Shown piece by piece: positions 41,719-50,376 of a stretch of 64,000 nt of DNA. The translations under genes and the position numbers were made by a program. Every line of letters starts with the position of its first letter. Position 1 is the stretch's first letter. The stretch spans positions 65,577 through 129,576 of the forward strand of contig NZ_JADKRS010000005.1 in NCBI RefSeq assembly GCF_015351075.1, in the 5' to 3' direction. The DNA is from Clavibacter sp. VKM Ac-2873 (lineage in GTDB: Bacteria > Actinomycetota > Actinomycetes > Actinomycetales > Microbacteriaceae). Below the pieces are notes generated by a model. That model made no database searches, was not told the DNA's origin, and worked only from the letters and a program-made list of their open reading frames with translations.

Positions 41719-42864
41719 TCAGAGGCCGCGCGGACCCCACGCCTCCGCGAGCAGCTCGTAGGAGCGCACCCGCGCCGCGTGGTCGTGCGTCGTCGTCGTG
41801 ATCAGCAGCTCGTCGGCCCCCGTCACACGCTGGAGCGTCTCCAGCTTCCGCGTGACCGTCGCGGGATCCCCGACGATGCGCGTGTCGAGGCGGTCCTGCA
41901 CCTGCGCGAGCTCCGCGGCGTCGGGCGGTGCGGCGGCCTCGTCGTCGGGGGCGGGGTCGGGGATCGCGCCGCGACCCGAGCGGATCGAGAGCACCCAGCA
42001 CGCGAACCCGGAGGCGAGGCGCCGGGCCTCCGCGTCGGTGTCGGCCACGAGCACGTCGGCCGAGACGATCACCCGCGGGGCAGCGAGGACGCCCGGCACG
42101 AAGTGCTCCCGGTAGGCCGCGACCGCGTCGAGGACGCCCCACGGGGTCGAGTGGTAGTTGGCGCCGAAGGGGAGGCCGCGGGATCCGGCGACGCGGGCGC
42201 TCTCGCCGGCGGACGACCCGTGGATCCACACCTCGACGGCGGACCCGTCCGACGGGGGAGCCGCGATCGGCCCGAACTCCGGATCCGCGTACGTCCCGTC
42301 GAGGAAGGCCAGCAGGTCGTCGACCGTCTCGCCGAATGGCGCGACCTCGGAGTCGCCGCGACGGAGGAGCCGGGCCTGCAGCTGGGCGCGGGACCGGTCC
42401 TTGAACATCACGGCGCGCGCGGGCACGACGAGGCCGTCGACGACACGGGCCTGCGCGTCGGCATCGGCTCCCGCCCCCGCCGGCCGCTTCGGCGGCATCG
42501 GGCTGCGGCCCAGCCCCAGGTCGAACCGCGGCCCGTAGAGCCCCGTGACGGTGCCGAACGCCTCGGCGACCTGCAGCGCGCTGTGGTTCCCGATGAGGGT
42601 CGCCGCCGAGCCGACCCGGATGGAGCGGGTCGCCGCGGCGACGGCGGCCAGCATCGCGTGCGGGCTGGATCCCGCGAGACCCGGGTTCATGTGGTGCTCG
42701 GCGAGCCAGTACCGCGCGTAGCCGGCCGCTTCCGCGCGCACGGAGAGGTCGAGGCTGTCGCGGAGGGCCTCGGCGGACGACGATCCGGCGGACACGGGGA
42801 CCAGGTCGAGGACGGAGAGCGGGGCGCGGGTGCGGGAGTCGATCCGGTCGCTCGCAGGGGTCAT
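41719..42864 (-). CDS. LLM class flavin-dependent oxidoreductase
   Basis: A 381-residue luciferase-like protein. APLSVLDLVPVSAG at the start, RYWLAEHHMNPGLAGSSPHA and YGPRFDLGLGRSP are typical of the MsnO8-like LLM group. It uses FMNH2 or F420H2 and O2; the substrate is unknown. The ATG has GAGGAG upstream. The 197 nt downstream of its start (42865-43061) hold no gene. Confidence 0.88.
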   Translation of the reverse strand: MTPASDRIDSRTRAPLSVLDLVPVSAGSSSAEALRDSLDLSVRAEAAGYARYWLAEHHMNPGLAGSSPHAMLAAVAAATRSIRVGSAATLIGNHSALQVAEAFGTVTGLYGPRFDLGLGRSPMPPKRPAGAGADADAQARVVDGLVVPARAVMFKDRSRAQLQARLLRRGDSEVAPFGETVDDLLAFLDGTYADPEFGPIAAPPSDGSAVEVWIHGSSAGESARVAGSRGLPFGANYHSTPWGVLDAVAAYREHFVPGVLAAPRVIVSADVLVADTDAEARRLASGFACWVLSIRSGRGAIPDPAPDDEAAAPPDAAELAQVQDRLDTRIVGDPATVTRKLETLQRVTGADELLITTTTHDHAARVRSYELLAEAWGPRGL

Positions 42865-43061
42865 GGGCGGGGCTCCTCGGATCGGGGGTGCGGGCTTGCC
42901 GGGCGACGCGCGCCGAGCCGATGGCTGCTGCCCGGAGCGGCTGCGCCGTCGGATCAGCCGGGGAGACGCATGCTGGCCGCGAGCGTGGGGAAGGCCCCAG
43001 TGTGCGCTGAGGGGGATCCCGACCGGTCAGGTTGTCCACCGCGCCGGAGCGCTCGCTCGGC

Positions 43062-44840
43062 TCAGGGGGACGACGGGATGAAGCGGCGCAGGTGGTCGCG
43101 CAGAGCCGGGTCCACTACGTGGACGAAGGTGCCGCGGATCCCGCGCGTCATGAGAACGGCGTAGACGTTGCTGATGAGGAGCCGGAGGTCGGCGTCCGTG
43201 TAGGTGATCCCGAGCGTCGGGTTGTTCTCCTGGCCCTTCGCGTCGAAGTACGACGCGCGATCCATGGCGAGGCGGCCGCTCCCGGTGTCGTAGCGGAGGT
43301 CCGGGCCGATGATCACGCCCGCGTAGTTGAGGTCGTATCCCTGGACCGTGTGGATGGACCCGACCTCGTCGAGCGCCGTGCGCGAGCCGATCCAGTCCTT
43401 CGTCGTGCTGTTCCAGCGCGCGCGGTAGTCGCCGATCACGATGTCGAACGCGGCCGGGTCCTTCTTCGAGACCCACTTCCACGCGTATCCCGCGACCATG
43501 CGGGCGAGGCCGTGCTCGGCATCACGCTCGCGGATGACCTGATGCATCGCCGCGACGTCGTCGAACATGCGGAACTCGTAGTCGCCGAGGGAAGCGGATG
43601 GGAGCCGCCGCTCCGATCCCGCGCTCGAGGTGGCGCCGAGGATGCGACGGATGTGGCCGACGTAGTCGGAGCCCGCGGCGACCCGCATCTGGGACATGAG
43701 CGGGAAGAGGCGATCGTCACGACGGGCGTCGTCGAGGAGCGCGCCGACCGTGGCCGCCGGGAGGTCGGCGGGTCGGACGGTCTGCGCGGGATCGAGCATC
43801 AGGATCTGGTGGTCGCTCTGGGCGCGGATCCAGTCGAGCTGCGTCTTCCTCGTGTCATCGGAGCCGAACAGCCGTGCGGTGATCTCCGAGAACTTCGTGT
43901 TCAGCGGGCCAGATGCCTGGTTCGCGCGCTGGTTCAGCCGATGCGCCTCGTCCACCACGAGCAGGCCGAAGCGCTCGCGGCTCTCGCCCACCTGGAACGG
44001 CGTGAGCACCGCGATGTCCTGCAGGCCCGGAGTGCTCGCGAACACCTTCGCGACCGATCTCCGGAGCGACTGCTGGGGGACGACGAACGCCGTGCGCAGC
44101 CCCTCGAGGAGACCGCGGTTCTCGCCCAGGAAGTAGTCGGTGAGGAGCGAGTCGCTGTCGATCACGTCGTCCGGTTCGAGGCGACGGACATCCGCGATCA
44201 GCTTGAGCAGGTAGATCGCGAGGATGGTCTTGCCCGTGCCGGGCTCGCCCTGGATCACCGTGGTGCTCGTCGTGCCGGCGCGAAGGTCCTCGACCAGCGC
44301 CTCGAGCACGCCCTCGACCGCCACCTCCTGATCGCGCGTCAGCGCCTTGAACGGCGAGAGCTTGAAGAGGTCGTCGTTCTCGATCTCGGTGATCGAGCGC
44401 CGGAAGAGCCCCTCGGCACGCAGCTGGTCGAAGACCGCCTCGAACTGGGCCGTATAGGCGACGCGGTCGTAGTACTCGGCGTTCGTGATGCCGATGTTGC
44501 GGTTCAGCACCGTGTAGCGGCCGTCGCCCGAGAACAGCTCGATGAGGCGCGACTCGAGGTCGAGGCACGCCGACTTGTTGAACGTGTCGCTGACGATCAC
44601 GCGTGCGGTGCGGAGGTGCCCCCGTCTCGGGGAGGCGATGTGCTGGCGCAGCCGACCCGCGGCATTCAGCGATTCGCCGACGTACACGTCATCCCGGCGG
44701 GGTCCCCGGGCGGGGCGCGTGGAGGGCGGCCCGTCGAGCACGTAGACGACCGGCCAGTTCGCGTGGCGAGGATCCTCGTCCGCCCACCCCGTGACGACAT
44801 CGCGGTCGAGGGACGTCGGGTGGATCTCAGAGCGCGTCAT
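43062..44840 (-). CDS. GIY-YIG nuclease/DUF2075 helicase fusion
   Basis: A 592-residue fusion. Residues 30-110 hold a GIY-YIG-like domain (VVYVLDG ... DVYVGES, Arg in AAGRLRQHI and catalytic-like Glu in DLESRLIELF). From about 180 onward lies a DUF2075 P-loop helicase with Walker A GEPGTGKTIL, Walker B LLVVDEAHRL and C-terminal HTVQGYDLNYAGV. Fusions of this type occur in defence islands. It overlaps the pyrophosphohydrolase by 14 nt. Confidence 0.85.
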   Translation of the reverse strand: MTRSEIHPTSLDRDVVTGWADEDPRHANWPVVYVLDGPPSTRPARGPRRDDVYVGESLNAAGRLRQHIASPRRGHLRTARVIVSDTFNKSACLDLESRLIELFSGDGRYTVLNRNIGITNAEYYDRVAYTAQFEAVFDQLRAEGLFRRSITEIENDDLFKLSPFKALTRDQEVAVEGVLEALVEDLRAGTTSTTVIQGEPGTGKTILAIYLLKLIADVRRLEPDDVIDSDSLLTDYFLGENRGLLEGLRTAFVVPQQSLRRSVAKVFASTPGLQDIAVLTPFQVGESRERFGLLVVDEAHRLNQRANQASGPLNTKFSEITARLFGSDDTRKTQLDWIRAQSDHQILMLDPAQTVRPADLPAATVGALLDDARRDDRLFPLMSQMRVAAGSDYVGHIRRILGATSSAGSERRLPSASLGDYEFRMFDDVAAMHQVIRERDAEHGLARMVAGYAWKWVSKKDPAAFDIVIGDYRARWNSTTKDWIGSRTALDEVGSIHTVQGYDLNYAGVIIGPDLRYDTGSGRLAMDRASYFDAKGQENNPTLGITYTDADLRLLISNVYAVLMTRGIRGTFVHVVDPALRDHLRRFIPSSP

Positions 44841-45147
44841 ACCGTGTGCTGCGTCCGCGAGCCTTGTCGACCGGGTACTTGGCGCGCGTGACAGCGAGCT
44901 TGTCGAGCACGATCCGATCGGGATCCACGCCCAGGCGCTCGGCGAGGAGGAGGCAGTACGTGAGCACGTCGGCGAGCTCCGCCTGCACCTGCTCGGGATC
45001 CCCTTCGGCGTCCCACTGGTAGCACTCGAGCAGCTCGCCGGCCTCGATCGCGATGCTCTTGGCGAGATTCTCCGGCGTGTGGAACTGCGCCCATTCCCGC
45101 TCGGCGACGAAGGCCGCGAGCTCCTCGCGCACGTCTCGGCTGGGCAT
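44827..45147 (-). CDS. MazG-like nucleotide pyrophosphohydrolase
   Basis: A 106-residue all-helical NTP pyrophosphohydrolase with EAGELLECYQW and ELADVLTYCLLLAERLG, the E-x2-E ... E-x2-D metal site. It may hydrolyse dNTPs or alarmones. A leaderless promoter (TACCGT, 6 nt, ATG) fixes the start. It overlaps the GIY-YIG/DUF2075 gene, so the two form one unit. Confidence 0.87.
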   Translation of the reverse strand: MPSRDVREELAAFVAEREWAQFHTPENLAKSIAIEAGELLECYQWDAEGDPEQVQAELADVLTYCLLLAERLGVDPDRIVLDKLAVTRAKYPVDKARGRSTRYDAL

Positions 45148-45278
45148 GCGGTCACGGTAGCAGCCGTCGCGCGCGCCGTCCGAGGGGAGCACGGCCATCC
45201 CGAAATGGGGGCACCCGCTGTTCCATGAACGCGCATCGACATCCGTATCGTCGGCATCACCGAGACGAGGGAGTCCCC

Positions 45279-46391
45279 ATGGAATTCGCCGAACGACTGG
45301 CCGCCCTGGCCCTGAAGGTGCGCAACCAGCGCGAGGCCATCCAGACGGAGGAGGCGACGAAGAACGCGTTCATCATGCCGTTCATCTCCACGATCCTCGG
45401 ATACGACGTCTTCAACCCGCTCGAGGTGGTCCCCGAGTTCACGGCGGACCTCGGCCTCAAGAAGGGCGAGAAGATCGACTACGCGATCATGCGCGACGGC
45501 GAGGTGCAGATCCTCATCGAGTGCAAGAAGTCGACGGAGCCGCTCAAGATCGAGCACGCGTCGCAGCTCTTCCGCTACTTCGCCGTGACGAACGCGCGCA
45601 TCGCGGTGCTCACCAACGGCGAGGTGTACCACTTCTACACGGACCTCGACGCGCCGAACCGCATGGACGAGAAGCCGTTCCTCGTGCTCGACCTGGCCGA
45701 CATCGACGAGACCCTGCTGCCCGAGCTGATGAAGCTCACCAAGGACGTCTTCGACCTCGACTCGATCATCAGCGCCGCGGGCGAGCTCAAGTACGTCGGT
45801 GCTCTGAAGCGCGCCATCGCCGCCGAGTTCCGCGAGCCGACCCCGGAGTGGGTGAAGCTCCTCACCCGCCGCGTGTACGAGGGGTCGTTCACGGAGAAGG
45901 TCCGCGACCAGTTCACTACCCTCGTCGGCAAGGCGTCGAAGCAGTACCTCAACGAGCAGGTGAACGACCGGCTGAAGACGGCGCTCGGGGCTCCCGCGTT
46001 CCCCTCGGCGCCGACCGCGGCCTCGGCCGACGTGATCACCAGCGAGGAGGCCGTCGAGGCGGACCTCGACCGCGACACCGAGATCGAGACGACGCTCGAG
46101 GAGCTCGAGGGCTACCAGATCGTCAAGGCGATCGCCTGCAGCGAGGTGAAGCCGCAGCGCGTGGTGCACCGCGACGCGAAGTCGTACCTGGCGATCCTCC
46201 TCGACGACAACAACCGCAAGCCCATCGCGCGCCTGCACTTCAACGGCAAGAAGCAGAAGTACCTGGGGCTCTTCGACGCGCACAAGGTCGAGACGCGCCA
46301 CCCGATCGGGTCGCTCGACGAGATCTACGCGCACGCGGATACGATCCGCGAGGCCATCCGCATCCACGCGGGGGAGCCGGTCGGCACGTAG
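45279..46391 (+). CDS. HSDR_N PD-(D/E)xK restriction endonuclease-like protein
   Basis: A 370-residue protein with a type I restriction HsdR N-terminal-like nuclease domain (about 1-150). Catalytic Asp is in GEKIDYAIM, and the E-x-K in ILIECKKS; the following SQLFRYFAVTNARIAVLTNG is typical. A C-terminal OB-like or DNA-binding part follows (about 275-370). No helicase or methylase is fused. It diverges from the pyrophosphohydrolase/helicase pair, which suggests a defence locus. ATG at 45279 with GAGGGAG upstream. Confidence 0.87.
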   Translation: MEFAERLAALALKVRNQREAIQTEEATKNAFIMPFISTILGYDVFNPLEVVPEFTADLGLKKGEKIDYAIMRDGEVQILIECKKSTEPLKIEHASQLFRYFAVTNARIAVLTNGEVYHFYTDLDAPNRMDEKPFLVLDLADIDETLLPELMKLTKDVFDLDSIISAAGELKYVGALKRAIAAEFREPTPEWVKLLTRRVYEGSFTEKVRDQFTTLVGKASKQYLNEQVNDRLKTALGAPAFPSAPTAASADVITSEEAVEADLDRDTEIETTLEELEGYQIVKAIACSEVKPQRVVHRDAKSYLAILLDDNNRKPIARLHFNGKKQKYLGLFDAHKVETRHPIGSLDEIYAHADTIREAIRIHAGEPVGT

Positions 46392-46524
46392 TCCGAGGCG
46401 CCGACCGGGGCGGATGGTCTGTGCCTCACCTCATCTAGTCGGGGAGACGAGGGCGGCCTTCCGGATCCGCGGATCCGAGCTCGCTCCGATCAGCGCTGGC
46501 TCCGGGCTCGGCCATCGTGCCCGG

Positions 46525-47001
46525 TCACCGGCCGCGTCCTCCGGGCGCATCACGGCGACCGGCGCCCCTCCCGAGCCGTGCCGCGGCCGGCGTCGCACGT
46601 CGGACGATCGCCGCCGGCAGTCCGGTGGGATGTGTCCGCGGAGCTGGAGATGCGCCTGCGCTCGCCGTCGTAGGTTCACCGTCCTCCGCTGGCCCTCCTG
46701 GGCGTCCCTCGCGCTCGCCCGCCGACGCCACGGGAACCGATCGTGTTCCGGCCACGGGGAGATCCTGCGGATGAGGCAGGTCGCCTCGGAGAGCCGGGGC
46801 ATCGCTCCGGGTGGAATCGCGCGCGGCTTCGATCCGCTCCTCCTGCTCCTCGCGTCTCTCGACCGGTGTCACGGCTGCTGCCTCGACGCTGTCCAGCAGC
46901 GCGTTCGGATCCGGACCGTCGGCCTGAGGGGGGATGCCCGCGGCGCCGATGAAGGCGACTCCTCCGACCAGGACGCCGCCCAGGATCCGGTGCCCTTTCA
47001 C
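46525..47001 (-). CDS. Single-TM partner protein A of the PqqD-like/VirD4 locus
   Basis: A 158-residue protein. The N-terminal TM segment (about 5-23, ILGGVLVGGVAFIGAAG) is followed by PNALLDSVEAAAVTPVERREEQEERI and a Pro/Arg-rich tail. The first 80 residues are clearly paralogous to partner B at 49024-49755. The tail is basic and Arg-rich rather than acidic, so this copy may have suffered a frame change after about residue 88. Its ATG overlaps the stop of PqqD-like paralogue 1 as ATGA. Confidence 0.68.
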   Translation of the reverse strand: MKGHRILGGVLVGGVAFIGAAGIPPQADGPDPNALLDSVEAAAVTPVERREEQEERIEAARDSTRSDAPALRGDLPHPQDLPVAGTRSVPVASAGEREGRPGGPAEDGEPTTASAGASPAPRTHPTGLPAAIVRRATPAAARLGRGAGRRDAPGGRGR

Positions 47002-47576
47002 GGCCCCTCGGTCGCCTCGAATGTCACGGCCACGCGACCCTGGAGGGCGGAGATGAGGCGGTAGGCCTCGTCCATCAGGAAGCGCTCGAACGACTGCCCG
47101 GTGCGCGCAACGCCCTCCTCGATCGCGGTGCGGTCGGCGTCGTCCGCGAGGGCATCGTCGCGCGTCGCCTCGGCGATCTCTCCGAGCGTGCGTCGGCCGT
47201 CGGCCTTGGTGAGGAACCGGGCGCCGTACTCGGTCAGCTCGAACGGCTCGTCGGATCCCGAGCTGAAGCGGTATCCGTCGTCGAGCACCTCATCGAGGAT
47301 GATGTCCACGCGCGGCACGGGTATGACGTCCAGGGCCGATAGAGGTGCGTCGTCGCCGATGAGGGCGACGATGCCGAGCTTCGCGTACCCGACGAGGAGA
47401 CGGCGCTCCTGCTCGTCGAGATCCTGGTCGGCCAGGGTCGGGTCGATCGACCGCAGCAGCTGGGCCGTCTCCGGCGCGAGCGTGTGGTTCCTGGTCTTCG
47501 ACGTGAGGGGATCCAGCAGCGCGAGGTTCGGCTTGCCCTCGAACTCGCCCAAGTACCCGAGTGGGACGACGTGCAC
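46998..47576 (-). CDS. Tandem PqqD/RRE-like protein, paralogue 1
   Basis: A 192-residue protein. The N-terminal half (DPLTSKTRNHTLAPETAQLL ... LGIVALIG) and the C-terminal half (PFELTEYGARFL, ADGRRTLGEIAEAT) each look like a PqqD-type winged helix, the fold of RiPP recognition elements. The end is conserved among paralogues (DEAYRLISALQGRVAVTFEA). GTG start with GGAAGGAG upstream. Coupled by ATGA to partner A. The family is not one I know by name; the PqqD link is inference from the pattern. Confidence 0.72.
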   Translation of the reverse strand: MHVVPLGYLGEFEGKPNLALLDPLTSKTRNHTLAPETAQLLRSIDPTLADQDLDEQERRLLVGYAKLGIVALIGDDAPLSALDVIPVPRVDIILDEVLDDGYRFSSGSDEPFELTEYGARFLTKADGRRTLGEIAEATRDDALADDADRTAIEEGVARTGQSFERFLMDEAYRLISALQGRVAVTFEATEGP

Positions 47577-47692
47577 GGGTGCTCCTTCCTGTCGTGGGAC
47601 TGCTTCGATGCGTCGCGCACGCTCAGGCGGGCACCCGTCTGGCGATGGTAGCGACGGCGCGGTGCGGCTCGCCGGAGCTGTGCCCCGCGGTC

Positions 47693-49024
47693 CTACCGCG
47701 ACGTAGGCGACGGCGGCGACGACGACGACGACGGCGGCGCGAACCGGAACCGCACCGGCGGGCCGTCCGGCAGCGCCGCCACACAGGTCCCGACTCCCAG
47801 GCTCGAGAGGTCCCAGTCCTCGACCATCGCTCCCGTGATGACCTCCTCGCGGAGTCCCGACCCACGCACGGCGGCGTCGAAGCGCGTCAGCTTGCGGTTC
47901 GCGCCGAAGCGGTCGCCGACGAAGCGCCGCGAATCCCCGTCGTAGAGGCGGAACGCGAACACGGATCCGAACGCCGACAGCACCGACGCGGCCATCTCCG
48001 GCCCGTACATCTCCTGCACCTGCTTCACGTTCTGCGTGCCGACGATGAACCGCAACCCCAGCGAGCGGCCGAAGTTCACGCCGTCCGAGAGGTGCGTCAG
48101 CTCGGGGAGCAGCGCGAACTCGTCGAGCACGAAGAAGACGCGCCCGGCCGCGCGGCGGCGGGACATGGCCTCCTTCATCGCGACGTCGAGCATGGTCGTG
48201 AACACCGGGGCGAGGGTGCTGCCCGAGGCGATGTCGTACTCGAGGAACAGCGCCCGCGCCCCCTTCGCGCGGAGGAACGCGCGGATGGAGAAGTCGCCCG
48301 GCCGCCCGAACGACGACCGGAACGACTCCTGGATCACCTGCTGCATGAACGCCATCGTCGCCATGGTCGAGTTCGACCCCTCCTTGGCGATGTAGTGGCG
48401 CGCGCCGCGGAGGTCGGCGTTGCCCGGTCGGTCGAGCAGCGCGTGCATCTCGCCGATGCCCATGCCGCCGACGATCATGCGGATGTCGCGGTTCGACCGC
48501 TCCTCGGATTCCCGGTACATCGCCGTGACGAGGGCCGTGAACACGTCGCGCGCCGCGTTGGCGAAGTACGCGTTGTCGCCGGCGTCGGCGATGAGGCGGG
48601 AGGACAGGCCGCTGCACATCTCGAAGATCTCGTCCTCGGGCAGGCGGCCCGGCGGCAGCGCGCGGAACTCCTCGAACAGGTTCCACGACACCTGGCCCGC
48701 GAACTCGTCGGCGAGCGTCGCCGCGATGACCGCATCGCCCGGCCGGTGGAACGTCTCGTGGTAGTCGCCCTTGGTGTCGAACACGACCATCACGTCGTCC
48801 GCGGTCATGCTCGCGCGCACGGAGGCGACGAGCGCGGAGATGCCCACGGTCTTCCCCGTGCCGATGCCGCCGAGGTAGAGCACGTGCCGGCCGAGCATCG
48901 CGTCGTCGAACCCGATGCTCGTCCCGGCGACGCCGTGGACCCCGAACTCGGCCGGCCGCGGACCGATGTGCCCCGTGCAGTCCCGCAGCGCGGTGCCGCT
49001 GACGACCTCCTCCGAGTAGGGCAT
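47693..49024 (-). CDS. Soluble VirD4/TraG-like ATPase (TraM-recognition-domain type)
   Basis: A 443-residue P-loop ATPase of the HerA/FtsK/VirD4 group. Walker A is GGIGTGKTVG; VVFDTKGDYHE is the family motif; Walker B is FFVLDEFALLPEL and the sensor region is FIVGTQNVKQVQEMYG. No TM helix is seen, unlike VirD4 of type IV secretion. The tail is Ser/Pro-rich. ATG 49024 is placed 5 nt after GGAG and shares a base with the partner B stop (TGATG). There is no relaxase or other T4SS gene, so its role is not standard conjugation. Confidence 0.83.
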   Translation of the reverse strand: MPYSEEVVSGTALRDCTGHIGPRPAEFGVHGVAGTSIGFDDAMLGRHVLYLGGIGTGKTVGISALVASVRASMTADDVMVVFDTKGDYHETFHRPGDAVIAATLADEFAGQVSWNLFEEFRALPPGRLPEDEIFEMCSGLSSRLIADAGDNAYFANAARDVFTALVTAMYRESEERSNRDIRMIVGGMGIGEMHALLDRPGNADLRGARHYIAKEGSNSTMATMAFMQQVIQESFRSSFGRPGDFSIRAFLRAKGARALFLEYDIASGSTLAPVFTTMLDVAMKEAMSRRRAAGRVFFVLDEFALLPELTHLSDGVNFGRSLGLRFIVGTQNVKQVQEMYGPEMAASVLSAFGSVFAFRLYDGDSRRFVGDRFGANRKLTRFDAAVRGSGLREEVITGAMVEDWDLSSLGVGTCVAALPDGPPVRFRFAPPSSSSSPPSPTSR

Positions 49025-49755
49025 CACCACTCCGGTTCGGGGTCGTCGGTGTCGGGGTCCGGACCGGCGTCCTCGGAGCCCTCCGACGGCGTCGATGGCT
49101 CAGGCGCCGCAGCATCCACCTGCTGCTCTCCGCCCGCCTCGGTCGCTGCCTCTTCCACGACTTCACGGTCGCCCGACGAGTCGACATCCGCGGGAGCGCT
49201 GTCCGGTCTGACGGGCGGATCGCTCGCGGTCGCATCCGTCGCCGTCTCCTCCACGCCGCCCTGGGGCGCGTCGGCTCTCCGGGGAAGCGCGGAAGCTGCA
49301 TCCTCGGGTTCGGGTTCGGGTTCGGGTTCGGGTTCGGGTTCGGGTTCGGGTTCGGGCTCCGGCTCCGGCTCCGGCTCCGGCTCGGGTTCGGGCTCCGTTT
49401 CTGCTCCGGTCGCCGGATCCGCGGATCCACCGACCGGCGCTGGCCCGCCCTCGCCGGCGCCCGGTTCAGATTCGACGGGATCGACGGCGACCGACGTAGT
49501 GCCCGTCGATTCGATGGCGTCGGGCTCCGGGAGGTCGTCCCGGAGAGATGGAGTCTCGTCGTCAGACGAGATGCTCGCCTCGTCGAGGCGCGCTTCCAGC
49601 TCCTCTCTCCTCTCGGTGGGCGTCACGGCGACCGCCTCGATGCCGTCGAGGAGTGCCTCGGGGTCGGAGTCCGCGAGGTGCGGCGCCCCGCCCAGCGACG
49701 CGATGACGACGGTTCCTCCCAGGAGGCCCCCGCCGATGAACGTCCTGCCTCTCAT
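49024..49755 (-). CDS. Single-TM acidic partner protein B with Glu-Pro repeats
   Basis: A 243-residue protein: TM segment at about 6-24 (FIGGGLLGGTVVIASLGG), a conserved block (PEALLDGIEAVAVTPTERRE), then a disordered acidic tail with an uninterrupted run of about 16 Glu-Pro dipeptides (about 120-150), ending PEPEW. It is translationally coupled to PqqD-like paralogue 2 (ATGA) and to the ATPase (TGATG). It is likely a membrane-tethered or secreted substrate or adaptor (inference). Confidence 0.72.
   Translation of the reverse strand: MRGRTFIGGGLLGGTVVIASLGGAPHLADSDPEALLDGIEAVAVTPTERREELEARLDEASISSDDETPSLRDDLPEPDAIESTGTTSVAVDPVESEPGAGEGGPAPVGGSADPATGAETEPEPEPEPEPEPEPEPEPEPEPEPEPEPEPEDAASALPRRADAPQGGVEETATDATASDPPVRPDSAPADVDSSGDREVVEEAATEAGGEQQVDAAAPEPSTPSEGSEDAGPDPDTDDPEPEW
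49304..49393. repeat. GGTTCG/GGCTCC hexamer tandem repeat
   Basis: About 14 hexamers (mostly GGGTTC/GGTTCG frames, then GGCTCC) encode the Glu-Pro run on the minus strand. It is a likely site of length variation. Confidence 0.92.
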
Positions 49756-50330
49756 GTCCCGGCGGTCGCCTCGAACGTGATCGCTTCCCGCCCGCGCAGG
49801 GCGGCGACGAAGCGGAAGGCCTCGTCCTCGATGTACTCGTCGAACGTCTGCTGCAGTTCCACCTCGCCGACGCGGATCGCGGCGCGGTCCTCCTCGTTCG
49901 CGAGCGCGTCCTCCTTCACTGCGAGGGCGATCTCCCCGAGGGTGCGTTCGCCGTCGACCCGGAGCAGGAACCTTCCCCCGTACTCGGTGAGCTCGAAGGG
50001 CTCGTCCACCTCCGACGTGAAGCGGTAGCCGTCGTCGAGGATGGCGTCGAGGACCACGTCGTACCGAGGAGCCGGGATGATCGACAGCTCGGACAGGGGC
50101 GCTCCGTCCTCGATGATCGCGACCATGCGGAGTGCGATGCAGATCTCGAGGAGGCGATGCTCTTCCGGGGTGAACACGCGGCCGGTCTCGGTGGGGTCGA
50201 GGGAGAGGAGGAGCTCGAGCGCCTGCGGGGTGAGGTCGTAGCTCGCGGCCTTGCGCGTGAGGGGATCCTGGACGGCCATGTTGTGGCGGCCATCGAATTC
50301 GGCGATGTGGCCGAGCTGCACGACGCGCAT
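49752..50330 (-). CDS. Tandem PqqD/RRE-like protein, paralogue 2
   Basis: A 192-residue paralogue, the same length as paralogue 1. N half: VQDPLTRKAASYDLTPQALE and MVAIIEDGAPL; C half: PFELTEYGGRFLLRVDGER followed by TLGEIALAV; end DEAFRFVAALRGREAITFEA. The ATG at 50330 is used (AGAGG 9 nt upstream); an ATG at 50339 also exists. Coupled by ATGA to partner B. Confidence 0.72.
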   Translation of the reverse strand: MRVVQLGHIAEFDGRHNMAVQDPLTRKAASYDLTPQALELLLSLDPTETGRVFTPEEHRLLEICIALRMVAIIEDGAPLSELSIIPAPRYDVVLDAILDDGYRFTSEVDEPFELTEYGGRFLLRVDGERTLGEIALAVKEDALANEEDRAAIRVGEVELQQTFDEYIEDEAFRFVAALRGREAITFEATAGT

Positions 50331-50376
50331 GTCGTTCATCCTCTCGAGGGTGCTGTGAGTGAGGTGCGATGCGTGT

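Noticed and set aside
47693-49024. Conjugation or integrative element based on the VirD4-like ATPase
   Set aside because: No relaxase, VirB4, integrase or replication gene lies nearby, and the ATPase lacks a TM segment.
46998-49430. 810-residue minus-strand frame across the ATPase region
   Set aside because: It reads the ATPase gene out of frame (Arg/Gly-rich nonsense); only its last part is the real paralogue 1.
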